A DNA stretch of 24,917 nucleotides from JAAYZQ01 sp041300865 (GCA_041300865.1 JBFYTF010000164.1:1-24917); one strand, 5' to 3'. Shown: positions 8,237 through 16,488, counted from the stretch's first letter. Numbers and translations: made by a program. Notes: generated from the sequence alone by a model not told the origin.

Positions 8237-10539
8237 ACTGCCGCTGCATTGCGATGGCGCCCCCGGCGGCCGGAGGCCAGCACGGCCAGGGTCGCGGCCA
8301 ACAGCGCCACCGGGGTGACGAGCGCGGGCCAGGCGGGCACCTGGTAGGTCAGCTCCACAAAGCGGCTCTCGCGGCTTACGGGCACCCCCTGCAGCAGGTA
8401 GTCCGCGCGCACGATGGGTACCGGTTGGCCGTCGACGCGCGCCTGCCAGCCCGGATAGAAGGGCTGGCTGACGACCAGCAGGCCATCGCCGGCAGCCGCG
8501 ACCTCCAGGGCCAGGTAGCCAGGCCGCGCCTCGACCACCTGCACGGTGCTGCCTGCCTGTTGCCCGGCGGCCAGATCCACCTCGGGCCCCGGGTCCGGGA
8601 TGACGGCTGCCTGCCTGGGGTCAAACGCCTCAGAATCGAGGATGGCCAGTGCTTCATCGTCGGCGGCGCGCACCACTTCGTGGACCACCCAGGCCCGCGG
8701 CAGCGGATCGCCGACGCGGTAGACCTTCACCTCACCCTCCTCGTAGACGCGCTCGAGCCCCGGCCCGTCCAGGTCTCGGTCGCTGAGCACGTAGCGCACA
8801 TTCAACAGCTGCCAACGCCGCCAGGCACCCAGCTCCTCCTCGACCTCTTCAAAGGCTGCCAGGCGCAGGGGTGTGTTGCCGGTGATGTCCTCGATCTCGT
8901 ACACAATCCCGGCGCTGGCGCCTCCGGGCAACAGCCCCGCGCTGGAGATGCGAAAGGTCCCCGGCTCGGCCTTCAGAAACGAAACCAGGCCGGTCTCCGG
9001 AAAGCGGCCGGCGCCTTCCGCCTCGACCTGGTTGTACTGCCCATTCACCGTGAAAAGGTTCAGCCAAACAAGTCCCAGGGTCAAAGCCACCAGCCAGGCC
9101 CGGCTTGCCTTGCCCGTCGACCGCAGCCAGAAGAGCAACGTCGCCCCGCCCAGGATCAGGAGCAGCAGGACGTGGTGGCGCAGCACGCCCTCGAAGAGGT
9201 TAACCTCCACTCCCTGCCCCTCGGCCTGCAGGTGGCCGGTGTAGAAAAGAGCCGTGAGCCCGGCCATGGCAACCCAAACCCAGGCCAGGCCGCGACCCAA
9301 GCGCCGGAACCCTCTACGCTGGGCGCGGGGCAGGGGTTGCACCAACGTCAGTGCCCCTATGCCGGCCAGGATGCTCACCGCCAGGCTAAAGAGGTAGATG
9401 ATGCGCTCCTGGTTGCGCACGGCCCCGAACCCGGGCAGCAGCAGGTAGGCGGCCCGGTACAGGGCCGTGTTCCCGCCAAAGGCCAGAAAAAACGAGAGGC
9501 CGGCCACGGCAAACCAAAAAATGACCCTGGACCGCAGGCGGGGCACCAGGAGGGCGGCCAGGGCCAGGATGGGCGTCAGGATGCCAACGTATTGCGGCGA
9601 GCCGCCAAAATAGCCGGGATAGAGGAGGTGTGTGGCCTCCGACAGCGGAAAGCCCCACGATACCGCCCGGTAGTCCAGCCCCGCGCGTGTCGAGCGGGCG
9701 ATCAGACCCAGCGCCGGCACGAGTTGCGCCGCCCCCAGGGCAGCACCGAAGGCCACGGGCAGCAGGGCGAATAGTGCCAGGCCGGCGGCGCGGGGAGCAA
9801 AGCGCCGGGCTTCCGGCCCCTCTTCGGCCGCCGTGCGCAGGCTCCAGGCCAGAACGCCATAGGCCATGGCCACGTAGGCGACGTACATGGCCGTCTGCGG
9901 GTGCCCGGCCAGGAGGGCGCAGGCCAGGGCTCCGCCGGCCAGCAGCAGCTGGGGCAGGGGACGCGTGCTCCAGGCCGCCCGATCCAGGAAGTAGAGCACC
10001 AGGGGCAGCCAGACGGCCGTCTCCAGGATGGTGAGCTGCTGCACGGGAAAGGAGGTGAGATAGCCGGCGTAGGCAAAGCTCAGGGCAGCCACGGCACCAG
10101 CGAAGCGGGCCGCGCCCAGCCGTGCCCCGGCGTAGCATGCCAGCTGCCTTAATAGGAGGTAGGCGAAGAGGCTGGCCAGCGAAAAGTGGAGCACGACCTG
10201 CGCCGCCAACACGCCCATGGTAAAGGGCCGGCGCAGCAGGGCCAGGGCCAGAGCCGCCACGAGGTTGGGCGGATAGTAGAACCCTGTCTGGACATCGGCC
10301 AGGCCGGGCTGCCCGGCGTTGATATAGGGATCCCAGACCGGCAGCCGCCCGGCTGCCAATTGGCGGGCGGCGAAGGACTGGAGGGGGAAGTACTGATCCG
10401 TCAGGTCGCCCTGGGGCAGGGCGGCCCGGTCCGCGGGATTCGGCGCCCACAGCCGCCACCAAAAAAGCAGCGGCAGCAGGAGCAGGGCGGCAACGATGAG
10501 CAGCTCGATAAGCCAGTCGCGACGGGGCCGCTGGGTCAA
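8209..10539 (-). CDS. YfhO-family GT-C membrane protein
   Basis: A 776-residue membrane protein. After a first segment (10-30) comes an acidic loop with QGDLTDQYFPLQSFAARQLAAGRLPVWDPYINAGQP, characteristic of YfhO-like GT-C proteins; the Asp in GDLTDQ is the likely catalytic or metal residue. About twelve further hydrophobic segments follow. A soluble C-terminal domain contains VVSQPFYPGWQARVDGQPV, typical of YfhO, and a final membrane anchor. YfhO-type proteins are thought to transfer sugars from lipid-linked donors to cell-surface polymers or lipids. The acceptor is unknown here. The TTG start (10539) has GGGAG 7 bases upstream and is separated by only three bases from the stop of the loader gene, so the two are co-transcribed. 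Confidence 0.87.
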   Translation of the reverse strand: MTQRPRRDWLIELLIVAALLLLPLLFWWRLWAPNPADRAALPQGDLTDQYFPLQSFAARQLAAGRLPVWDPYINAGQPGLADVQTGFYYPPNLVAALALALLRRPFTMGVLAAQVVLHFSLASLFAYLLLRQLACYAGARLGAARFAGAVAALSFAYAGYLTSFPVQQLTILETAVWLPLVLYFLDRAAWSTRPLPQLLLAGGALACALLAGHPQTAMYVAYVAMAYGVLAWSLRTAAEEGPEARRFAPRAAGLALFALLPVAFGAALGAAQLVPALGLIARSTRAGLDYRAVSWGFPLSEATHLLYPGYFGGSPQYVGILTPILALAALLVPRLRSRVIFWFAVAGLSFFLAFGGNTALYRAAYLLLPGFGAVRNQERIIYLFSLAVSILAGIGALTLVQPLPRAQRRGFRRLGRGLAWVWVAMAGLTALFYTGHLQAEGQGVEVNLFEGVLRHHVLLLLILGGATLLFWLRSTGKASRAWLVALTLGLVWLNLFTVNGQYNQVEAEGAGRFPETGLVSFLKAEPGTFRISSAGLLPGGASAGIVYEIEDITGNTPLRLAAFEEVEEELGAWRRWQLLNVRYVLSDRDLDGPGLERVYEEGEVKVYRVGDPLPRAWVVHEVVRAADDEALAILDSEAFDPRQAAVIPDPGPEVDLAAGQQAGSTVQVVEARPGYLALEVAAAGDGLLVVSQPFYPGWQARVDGQPVPIVRADYLLQGVPVSRESRFVELTYQVPAWPALVTPVALLAATLAVLASGRRGRHRNAAAVCHESSLRL

Positions 10540-10542
10540 GGA

Positions 10543-11880
10543 TCAACTCCCTCGCTTGGGGCGTTCCCGGCGTGTCGCGCGCCTGGCGGGACTGCCCCGG
10601 TAGCTGGGCACAACCATGGCCCACACACGGCAGCGCTGGAGATCGAGCATCCGGGTGCGCAAGCGTGGGTCCACCTGGTCAATCTCGCGAGCCATGGTGA
10701 TGACCGTGGGCAGCCGGGCGTTGTAGCGATAATTGAAAAGCTGGTAGAGCTTTTCCTGCGCCCAGGGGCTGGCGCTCTCGGTACCCAGGTCATCCAGCAC
10801 CAGCAGGGGCGCTGCTCTGATCTCTTCGAAGCGACGGTCAAAGCGTACCAGGCTCGCCGGACTGAAGGTCGCCCGCAGGTGGTCCAGCAGGTCAGGGACG
10901 ACGACAAACAGGGCCGAATGGCCCCGCGCCTGGCGCTCGTGGGCAATGGCCGCCGCCAGGTGCGTCTTGCCACAGCCATACTCCCCTGTGAGCACGAGCC
11001 AGTCCTGAGGGTCGGCGGCATACTCGCGGCAGAGCTGGAGGGTGCGCCGCAGGCTTTCGCGCTGCTCCCCGGCCAGCTCATCTTCACGCAAACTGAAGGT
11101 CTCGAAGGTCATGTCTTGCAGCAGCGGCAGGCTCGACAGATCCGATGCCTCCAGGTCCATGACCCGTCGAAAGTCGGGCGCGGCAATGTGAAAGACGGTC
11201 GTCAGGGCCGGGTCGACCAGGCGCGAGCGGATGCGCACGTCGAGCTCGTCCAGCCTCTGGTTGGAGGTGACGATGGTCGGCAACCGGGCGTTGTAGCGGT
11301 GGTTCAGGATCTGATAAAGCTTCTCGCCGGCCCAGGGGGTTGCGTTCTGGGTGCCCAGGTCGTCCAGGATGAGCAGGGGAGCGTTGCGCACCTCGTCAAA
11401 GCGCTCGTCGTAGCGCACGGGGCTGGCAGGGCTGTAGGTGGCGCGCAGGTGATCGAGGAGGTCGGGCACGACGACGAACAGGACGGGGCGGCCCGCCTGG
11501 AGACAGCGGTTGGCGATGGCGGCCGCCAGGTGCGTCTTGCCGCAGCCATACCCCCCCAGGAAGATGAGCCAGCCATCCGGGTTCTCTGCGAATCGCTCGG
11601 CCGCGGCGAAAGCGTGCCGCAGGCTGCGAGCCTTTTCCTCTGGCAGCCGGTAGCGTTCGTGAACCCAGGTCTCAAAGGTCATGTGTGACAGCTGGCCCAG
11701 GTTGCTCAAGGAACGCAGGTGTGCCAGCCGCTGCTCCTCCAGCTCGGCCAGCTTGCAGCCGCACGGAAACAGCTTGCCAAAGTTGGGATGGTCGACCGGC
11801 ACATCCTCGCGCACGTACCCGAGCCCACCACACACGGGGCATGGCTCGGACGGCGCGCTAGTGCTCGACATAGTCGGCAT
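10543..11880 (-). CDS. Helicase loader with two tandem DnaC/DnaI-type AAA+ domains
   Basis: A 445-residue ATPase that probably loads the replicative helicase DnaB onto DNA. A Zn-ribbon-like region comes first (Cys14, Cys17, Cys40, Cys42). Two AAA+ modules follow, offset by exactly 190 residues. Module 1 has MTFETW (67-72), Walker A YGCGKTHL (111-118), Walker B LLILDDLG (169-176), sensor-1 region TIVTSNQ and arginines RIRSR (216-220). Module 2 repeats MTFETF (257-262), YGCGKTHL (301-308), LLVLDDLG (359-366) and RLRTR, but its sensor-1 region reads TVITMAR. Usual DnaI or DnaC proteins (about 250-310 residues) have one module. ATG 11880 is chosen because GAGGG lies five bases upstream; ATG 11871 is also possible. 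It overlaps the DnaD-like gene by 23 bases. A Gly/Arg-rich basic tail ends the protein. Confidence 0.88.
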   Translation of the reverse strand: MPTMSSTSAPSEPCPVCGGLGYVREDVPVDHPNFGKLFPCGCKLAELEEQRLAHLRSLSNLGQLSHMTFETWVHERYRLPEEKARSLRHAFAAAERFAENPDGWLIFLGGYGCGKTHLAAAIANRCLQAGRPVLFVVVPDLLDHLRATYSPASPVRYDERFDEVRNAPLLILDDLGTQNATPWAGEKLYQILNHRYNARLPTIVTSNQRLDELDVRIRSRLVDPALTTVFHIAAPDFRRVMDLEASDLSSLPLLQDMTFETFSLREDELAGEQRESLRRTLQLCREYAADPQDWLVLTGEYGCGKTHLAAAIAHERQARGHSALFVVVPDLLDHLRATFSPASLVRFDRRFEEIRAAPLLVLDDLGTESASPWAQEKLYQLFNYRYNARLPTVITMAREIDQVDPRLRTRMLDLQRCRVWAMVVPSYRGSPARRATRRERPKRGS

Positions 11881-12550
11881 ATTTGCCCTCGATGAAGCGG
11901 CGAGGATCGCCTTCACGGCTTCGCCGAGCTGTTTCATCGCCTTTTCCTTCCGTCGCCCAGCGCTCGAGGATGCGCTGGATGTAGCGCCAGCTTCGCTTGT
12001 TCAGCTCCACGGCCTCGCGAAAGGCGTCCTCGATCCAGGCGGCCGGGTAGCTATCTTCGGCCTCCCGCAGCTCTTCGGCCAGGAGCGGCGTCAATGGCCC
12101 GACGTTCTGCTCATAAAGGACAAAGATGTTCGGCCGCTGGACCTGTACCTCGACTGCCTCGCCGTCCGTGACCGGCAGCCACTTGCCGGCCAGCATCTCT
12201 TCCACTGCCTGGCGGCCCCGTTCGCTGTTGACGAAATACCACTCGCGCTGCGGGGTGTAGGCGCGGAGCAGCGTGCCGCGGACCACCGCCCGCTCCAGGG
12301 CGTCGGCCAGCACTTCCTCAGCCGGCCGGCCCGTGACCGCCAAGCCGGCCAGCAGCCGGCCGTCGGCGGCCAGCTCGTCGCCGGCGACGTAGGGCCGTTC
12401 GCCCTTGTGCTGGGCCAGAAGCCAGAAAATGTGCAGCGTTACCTTCAGCTCGCCCAGGTGGTCGATCTCGGGCAGCAGCTCGGCGAAAAAGAGCTCGGGC
12501 ACCGGCGTGGACGCCTGTTTGCCCGCCGGAAATCCGGCAAAGCCTTTCAT
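11858..12550 (-). CDS. DnaD-domain replication protein
   Basis: A 230-residue protein. The N-terminal half (MKGFAGFPAGKQASTPVPELFFAELLPEIDHLGELKVTL in part) fits the winged-helix part of DnaD-like primosome proteins. The C-terminal half holds the DnaD/DnaB_2 signature: NIFVLYEQNVGPLTPLLAEEL, then WIEDAFREAVELNKRSWRYI and IQRILERWATEG. DnaD-like proteins help open DNA and recruit the helicase loader at the origin or at stalled forks in Firmicutes. The ATG start (12550) overlaps the stop of the preceding GT-C gene by four bases (ATGA), and the loader gene overlaps its end. A longer frame from 12712 exists but would run deep into the neighbouring gene and has no family match. With DnaB and the loader in the same run, a primosome role is likely. 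Confidence 0.87.
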   Translation of the reverse strand: MKGFAGFPAGKQASTPVPELFFAELLPEIDHLGELKVTLHIFWLLAQHKGERPYVAGDELAADGRLLAGLAVTGRPAEEVLADALERAVVRGTLLRAYTPQREWYFVNSERGRQAVEEMLAGKWLPVTDGEAVEVQVQRPNIFVLYEQNVGPLTPLLAEELREAEDSYPAAWIEDAFREAVELNKRSWRYIQRILERWATEGKGDETARRSREGDPRRFIEGKYADYVEH

Positions 12551-14049
12551 TGTTCCTTTACTCCCGTCAAGCGCACCATGCCGGGCAGCCCCGGCACGGG
12601 CTCGCGCTCGTAACCGTCTTGATAGGCGGCGCCATCGTCCCAGGCATACACCGGGCGCCGGCCCAGCCAGGCATCGATGTCGCCGGGCGGGATCCAGCGC
12701 GCCGCGTACCATCCCCTCTCGCCCCAGGCCTCGTAGAGGATGGCCTCCAGGTCGTCGTAGCGCACCTCCGAGTCGACGAGGACAAAGTCCGGGCCGGCCG
12801 CATCGGCAAAGCGCTCGGCGACGACACGATAGTACACGTTGTCACTCTCATCCACCAGGTTCCAGTTCTGCCACAGTGGGTAGAGAGGCATGGCCAGGAA
12901 GGTGACTGCCAGGCCGGCAGATGCCAGGACGGCCAGCGCCCGCGGCCAGCCCCGTGCCAGGTCCAGCAGCGCTCCCATGGCACAGCCGATGAACACGGCA
13001 AAGATCAGGTAGGCCGGGATGAGATAGATGCGAAAAGTGACCCCGCCATAGTTCATGCCAAAGACGGTGATGCCCAGCATCGCCAGGGCCAGGAAGGCAA
13101 AGGGCTCCGTGCCCCGCAGAGTGCCCCTCCTCTCTGCGCCGGGCTCCGCCGGCAGCTTGCTGCTGCGCAGCAGCTCCCAAGCGCCGATCCAACCCAGGAT
13201 GTAACCCCAGCGGTAGAACTGCTTCTCCAACAGCTCCAGGAAGGTGCGCAGCCGGTCGACTTGGTCGCCCAGGCCAAAGCCAAAGAACTGGCCGGGGAAG
13301 CGGCTCCTCGTCATCCAATGGATCCAGCCATCCCACGAAAAGGGCCCCAGCTCGTTCAGCAACGGCTGCTGCTGGGCGCGAAGGATGACGTACAGATACT
13401 GGAGCGCCCCCAAGAACATCAGGCTGCCGAGGACAGCCACCCTTCCAGGCTTGAGCGTTGTGCGCGGTTCAGTGGCGAGCAGCAGGTACAGCACGGCCGG
13501 CAACAGGGTCACGACAGTCATGTGGTTGCCAAAGCTGAGGGCGTAGAGGCCGATGCCCAGGTAGAGCCAGGCCGGCCTCCGGCTGCGCTGCCAGACCAGC
13601 AGGATGAGCAGCACGGCACCGATGAGGAAGGTGTTGAGGCTGTACACCTCGGCGACCACCGCCTGCCCCCAGAAGGCCCGCGAAAAGGCAAAGGCCAGCG
13701 CGGCTGCCACCGCCCCCACGCGGCTGCCCGAGAGGTGCACGACCAGGAGATAGACGGTGATGACGGCCAGTGCCGCGAACAGGGCCGACATGAAGTTGAT
13801 GCGGAAGGCCAGGTCGCCCACGGGCAGGTATCCGAAAAGCCGGCTAAGGGCGATGTAGAGCGGGTAGCCAAAGCGATGCGGGATACCCCACACCCGCGCC
13901 ACGTACTGAAAGCGGGCAATGTCGCCCCAACCAACGCTTGGCAGCAGCGTCTGGAGATAGACGACCAGCGCCGCCCCGCCAACGAGCAGGGGCAGCAGCC
14001 AGTCCAGCAGGCGGCGCAGGCGTGGGTGCTCAGCTTCGAGTGCCATCAT
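12547..14049 (-). CDS. DUF2723 (TMEM260-like) GT-C glycosyltransferase
   Basis: A 500-residue membrane protein with about ten hydrophobic segments. The DUF2723 signature is in the first periplasmic loop: LLPSVGWGDIARFQYVAR then GIPHRFGYPLYIALSRLFGYLPVGD, in which the Asp of GDIARF is the likely catalytic residue. Later comes AEVYSLNTFL, also typical. Relatives are thought to transfer mannose or other sugars from polyprenyl phosphate donors to proteins; this role is inferred. A soluble tail of about 100 residues (VVAERFADAAGPDFVLVDSE onward) follows the last membrane segment. The ATG start at 14049 has GGGAGG 12 bases upstream; the next codon is also ATG. It lies 23 bases after dnaB and overlaps the DnaD-like gene by four bases, so it sits inside a replication-gene run. 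Confidence 0.85.
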   Translation of the reverse strand: MMALEAEHPRLRRLLDWLLPLLVGGAALVVYLQTLLPSVGWGDIARFQYVARVWGIPHRFGYPLYIALSRLFGYLPVGDLAFRINFMSALFAALAVITVYLLVVHLSGSRVGAVAAALAFAFSRAFWGQAVVAEVYSLNTFLIGAVLLILLVWQRSRRPAWLYLGIGLYALSFGNHMTVVTLLPAVLYLLLATEPRTTLKPGRVAVLGSLMFLGALQYLYVILRAQQQPLLNELGPFSWDGWIHWMTRSRFPGQFFGFGLGDQVDRLRTFLELLEKQFYRWGYILGWIGAWELLRSSKLPAEPGAERRGTLRGTEPFAFLALAMLGITVFGMNYGGVTFRIYLIPAYLIFAVFIGCAMGALLDLARGWPRALAVLASAGLAVTFLAMPLYPLWQNWNLVDESDNVYYRVVAERFADAAGPDFVLVDSEVRYDDLEAILYEAWGERGWYAARWIPPGDIDAWLGRRPVYAWDDGAAYQDGYEREPVPGLPGMVRLTGVKEQ

Positions 14050-14072
14050 GGGACGTGACTGCCTCCCGCCGG

Positions 14073-15431
14073 TTAGTAGATGTCAACCACTTCGGTGCGC
14101 ACTTCGGCCTGCAGGAACTGGGCCAGCTCCTTCTTGAAATAGAGGGCCACGGTGCCTGTCGGCCCGTTGCGGTGCTTGGCGACGATGATATCGGCGATGT
14201 TGCGCCGCTCGGTATTCTCGTTGTAAAGTTCGTCGCGGTAGATGAAAATCACCACGTCCGCGTCTTGTTCCAAAGCTCCACTTTCTCGTAAGTCCGACAG
14301 GATCGGCCGCTTGTCGGTCCGCGCCTCGACGCCGCGGGAGAGCTGCGACAGGGCCAGGATCGGCACGTTCAGCTCCCGGGCCAGCGCCTTCAAGGCCCGA
14401 GAGATGGACGAGATCTCCTGTACCCGGTTCTCGGATCGGGTTTCGCCGCGCATGAGCTGCAAGTAGTCGACGACGATGAGGTCGACGCCCGTCTCGGCAT
14501 GCAGCCGCCGGGCCTTGGTGCGCAACTCCAGGGCCGACACGCCCGGTGTGTCGTCGATAAAGATCAGCATCTCCGACAGGTCGGCGGCAGCCTTCATGAA
14601 GCGGGTCCACTCCTCGTCCAGGTCGATATCGCCCCGGCGCAGTCGCTGCGAATTGATGCCCGTCTCGGCCGAGATGAGCCGCTGCACCACCTGCTCAGCC
14701 GACATCTCGAGGCTGAAAAAGGCTACCCTCTGGCGGAACTTTTGCGCCGCGTTGTGGGCGATGCTCAACGCCAGGGAGGTCTTGCCCACGCTCGGCCTGG
14801 CCGCCAGGATGACCATATCCGAGCGCTGCAGGCCACCCAGAAGCTTGTCGATGTCGCCAAAGCCGGTGGGAATGCCGATGAGCTCGCCCTGGTGGCTGGT
14901 CAGGTACTCGATGCGATCGTAGTAGGCACTCAGGATCACTTTGATGGGAACCAGGTCGTGGGACAGGCGCCGCTCCGAGACACCGAACAACACCTGCTCG
15001 GCGCGGTCGACGACTTCGTCCACGTCGTCGGCCTCCTGGTAGGCCAACACCGCGATCTGGCTCGCCGCCTCGATGAGGCGGCGGCGGGTGGCGGTGCGCT
15101 CGACGATGCGCGCATAATGCTCGGCGTGGATCGACGTGGGAACGGCGTTGATGAGCGACATGATGAACGCCGGGCCACCCACCTGGTCGAGCTGCTCGCG
15201 GCGCTCCAGCTCATCACAGACGGTGAGAAAGTCGATGGGCTCACGCCGCTCGTGGAGCGCCCGAGCCGTGTCATAGATCCAGCCGTGCTTTTCGCGATAA
15301 AAGTCGCCCGGCTGGAGAATGGTAGCCACGCGGATAACGGCGTCGGGATCGATGAGGATCGACCCCAGGACCGCCTCTTCCGCTTCCGCGTTTTGCGGGG
15401 GAAGTCGCTCAATTCGGCCGCTTTCGCTCAC
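14073..15431 (-). CDS. dnaB: Replicative DNA helicase DnaB
   Basis: A 452-residue ring helicase that unwinds DNA at the replication fork. The N-terminal DnaG-interacting domain starts with RLPPQNAEAEEAVLGSILID (9-28), followed by GDFYREKHGWIYDTA. The linker region leads to IPTGFGDIDKLLGGLQRSDMVILAARPSVGKTSLAL, with Walker A at 211-219 (ARPSVGKTS). FFSLEMSAEQ, Walker B LIVVDYLQL (318-326) and the late LRESGALEQDADVVIFIYRDE are all intact, so the enzyme should be active. No intein is present. I chose GTG 15431 over the longer frame because AGGAAGG precedes it and the product then begins close to the conserved block. It is followed by the DUF2723 gene in the same run as the DnaD-like and loader genes. 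Confidence 0.95.
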   Translation of the reverse strand: MSESGRIERLPPQNAEAEEAVLGSILIDPDAVIRVATILQPGDFYREKHGWIYDTARALHERREPIDFLTVCDELERREQLDQVGGPAFIMSLINAVPTSIHAEHYARIVERTATRRRLIEAASQIAVLAYQEADDVDEVVDRAEQVLFGVSERRLSHDLVPIKVILSAYYDRIEYLTSHQGELIGIPTGFGDIDKLLGGLQRSDMVILAARPSVGKTSLALSIAHNAAQKFRQRVAFFSLEMSAEQVVQRLISAETGINSQRLRRGDIDLDEEWTRFMKAAADLSEMLIFIDDTPGVSALELRTKARRLHAETGVDLIVVDYLQLMRGETRSENRVQEISSISRALKALARELNVPILALSQLSRGVEARTDKRPILSDLRESGALEQDADVVIFIYRDELYNENTERRNIADIIVAKHRNGPTGTVALYFKKELAQFLQAEVRTEVVDIY

Positions 15432-15464
15432 GCCATGCCTTCCTTGCCAGGGTTTGGACAAAGC

Positions 15465-15501
15465 GGGCTCCTGCCGGCAGAACAATCTCTAGCAGGAGCC
15501 C
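15465..15501 (-). promoter_or_regulatory. Hairpin in the dnaB leader
   Basis: GGGCTCCTGC (15465-15474) and GCAGGAGCCC (15492-15501) form a perfect 10-bp stem with a 17-base loop. An outer pair, CCAGGG (15447-15452) and CCCTGG (15499-15504), could compete with part of it. It lies in the 138-base gap between the DUF151 gene and dnaB, 34 bases before the dnaB start. It could be a weak terminator, an attenuator or a stabilising leader; the sequence alone does not decide. Confidence 0.5.
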
Positions 15502-15569
15502 TGGATCACGCTCGATCGATGGGCACTGGCTCTTCGATGACAGGCCAGCGATCCGCCATGGACAATGCG

Positions 15570-16070
15570 TCAGTCGCCCAAATCCTCCAGATCCAGCCCT
15601 TCGATAAAGTCCTTGTAGGGTGCCAACTGCTCCTCTTCCTCCGGGCTCACTTGATCCATGTCGATCTCTTCTTCGGGCACGACACCTGCCCGCTCCATAA
15701 CCGACTCGCTGACAAAGATGGGCGCTTGGACGCGCACAGCCAGGGCAATGGCGTCGCTCGGCCGGGAATCGAGCTCGATGCGCTCCCCCTCCCTATCCAT
15801 CACCACCCGCGCATAGAAGGTATCGTCGTGCAGATCGTTCACCAGGATATGAGAAACTTGCGCCCCCAGCTTGCGGATACCCTGTTCCAGGAGGTCGTGG
15901 GTTAGCGGCCGGGCAATCTCTACGCCCTGAAGCTTGATGGTAATGGCGTCAGCTTCGTAGGGCCCGATCCAGATGGCCAGGTAACGATCCATGCCCTCTT
16001 CCTTGAGAACCACCACGCGATGTTGGGAAAGCAAGCTGGCCCGTACACTATCGATACTGACCTTGATCAT
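15570..16070 (-). CDS. Bifunctional nuclease family (DUF151) protein
   Basis: A 166-residue protein with the DUF151 fold. Visible family blocks are VVLKEEGMDRYLAIWIGPYEADAI (20-43), RPLTHDLLEQGIRKLGAQV (54-72), DDTFYARVVMDREGERIELDSRPSDAIALAVR (82-113) and APIFVSESVMERAGV. The pattern of an acidic C-terminal tail rich in Glu and Asp (131-166) is also common. Plant relatives were reported to act on both RNA and DNA; bacterial roles are poorly known. The ATG start lies about 10 bases after GGAGAGGAG. The gene has its own extended -10 promoter. It ends 138 bases before dnaB on the same strand, so read-through into the replication run is possible. Confidence 0.9.
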   Translation of the reverse strand: MIKVSIDSVRASLLSQHRVVVLKEEGMDRYLAIWIGPYEADAITIKLQGVEIARPLTHDLLEQGIRKLGAQVSHILVNDLHDDTFYARVVMDREGERIELDSRPSDAIALAVRVQAPIFVSESVMERAGVVPEEEIDMDQVSPEEEEQLAPYKDFIEGLDLEDLGD

Positions 16071-16122
16071 GTTCTACTCCTCTCCAAGCACCCGGGGTGC
16101 CAAGATTCTCGTTTCTCTTCAC

Positions 16123-16131
16123 ATTATACCA
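16123..16131 (-). promoter_or_regulatory. Extended -10 promoter for the DUF151 gene
   Basis: The minus strand reads TGG then TATAAT (16128-16123), an extended -10 motif. No good -35 box lies 16-18 bases upstream. The motif is 53 bases before the ATG, and the short palindrome GCACCCCGGGTGC (16089-16101) lies in the leader between them. Confidence 0.55.
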
Positions 16132-16240
16132 CGGCCGGTCCCGGCGCGGGAAATGCCGGTGCCCGGAGGTCGGCCGCGATCCGATTGTACCCCAAGACGC
16201 CGCAAAATGCAAGCGCCTACTCCCTCGCCTGTGGCCAACC

Positions 16241-16396
16241 GGTGCCGACACGGCCATTGTCGGGACCACCGACCCGGAGCACATCCAACAGAACATCCGG
16301 TGGGTGCAGGAGGATCTGCCTATTGCCCGGGAAGCCGTGGCAGAGCTGCACCGCCGCTTCCAGGCGCTCGACCACGACTGGTCCCAGGAAGGCTAA
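16241..16396 (+). pseudogene. Remnant of an aldo/keto reductase C-terminus
   Basis: In this frame the DNA encodes GADTAIVGTTDPEHIQQNIR, then WVQEDLPIAREAVAELHRRFQALDHDW and a stop. This matches the end of aldo/keto reductases of the AKR type that close with a VGT(T/N)PEHLREN cofactor-binding block and a final RRF...W helix. The rest of the roughly 300-residue enzyme is missing: the frame upstream (open from 16097) has no family-like residues, and nothing of the TIM barrel can be seen before 16200. The short piece AYSLACGQP in another frame just upstream might be the preceding segment after a frameshift, but this is weak. It is probably debris of a decayed gene rather than an expressed protein. 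Confidence 0.6.
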
Positions 16397-16413
16397 CGGG
16401 CTGTTGGACGCCC

Positions 16414-16468
16414 CGTTCGCAGCGGGCGCGCGAGCGCTGTCATAGGGCGCTGGCGCCCGCTACGGACG
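16414..16468. terminator. Long imperfect inverted repeat between convergent units
   Basis: CGTTCGCAGCGGGCGC near 16414 pairs with the complementary GCGCCCGCTACGGACG ending at 16468, with further imperfect pairing (AGCGCT with AGGGCGCT) near the tip. It lies between the aldo/keto reductase remnant and the convergent stop of the thiamine-binding gene. It lacks a U tract, so it is either a two-way terminator or a dispersed palindromic repeat. Confidence 0.45.
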
Positions 16469-16488
16469 AGCAAGCTCTGACAAGCCGC

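Noticed and set aside
8230..9774. Plus-strand open frame of 514 codons
   Set aside because: Antisense to the YfhO gene; composition typical of a GC-rich shadow.
10940..11550. Possible repeat element because the same phrase (CAGGTGCGTCTTGCC) occurs twice about 570 bases apart
   Set aside because: Both copies encode the Walker A region of the two AAA+ modules; this is gene-internal domain duplication and not a mobile repeat.
12550..14058. Open frame of 502 codons on the plus strand
   Set aside because: It mirrors the DUF2723 gene, is full of Gln, Arg, His and Ala without hydrophobic pattern or motifs, and is a shadow frame.
14499..15905. Plus-strand open frame of 468 codons
   Set aside because: It runs across both dnaB and DUF151 in antisense and shows no domain.
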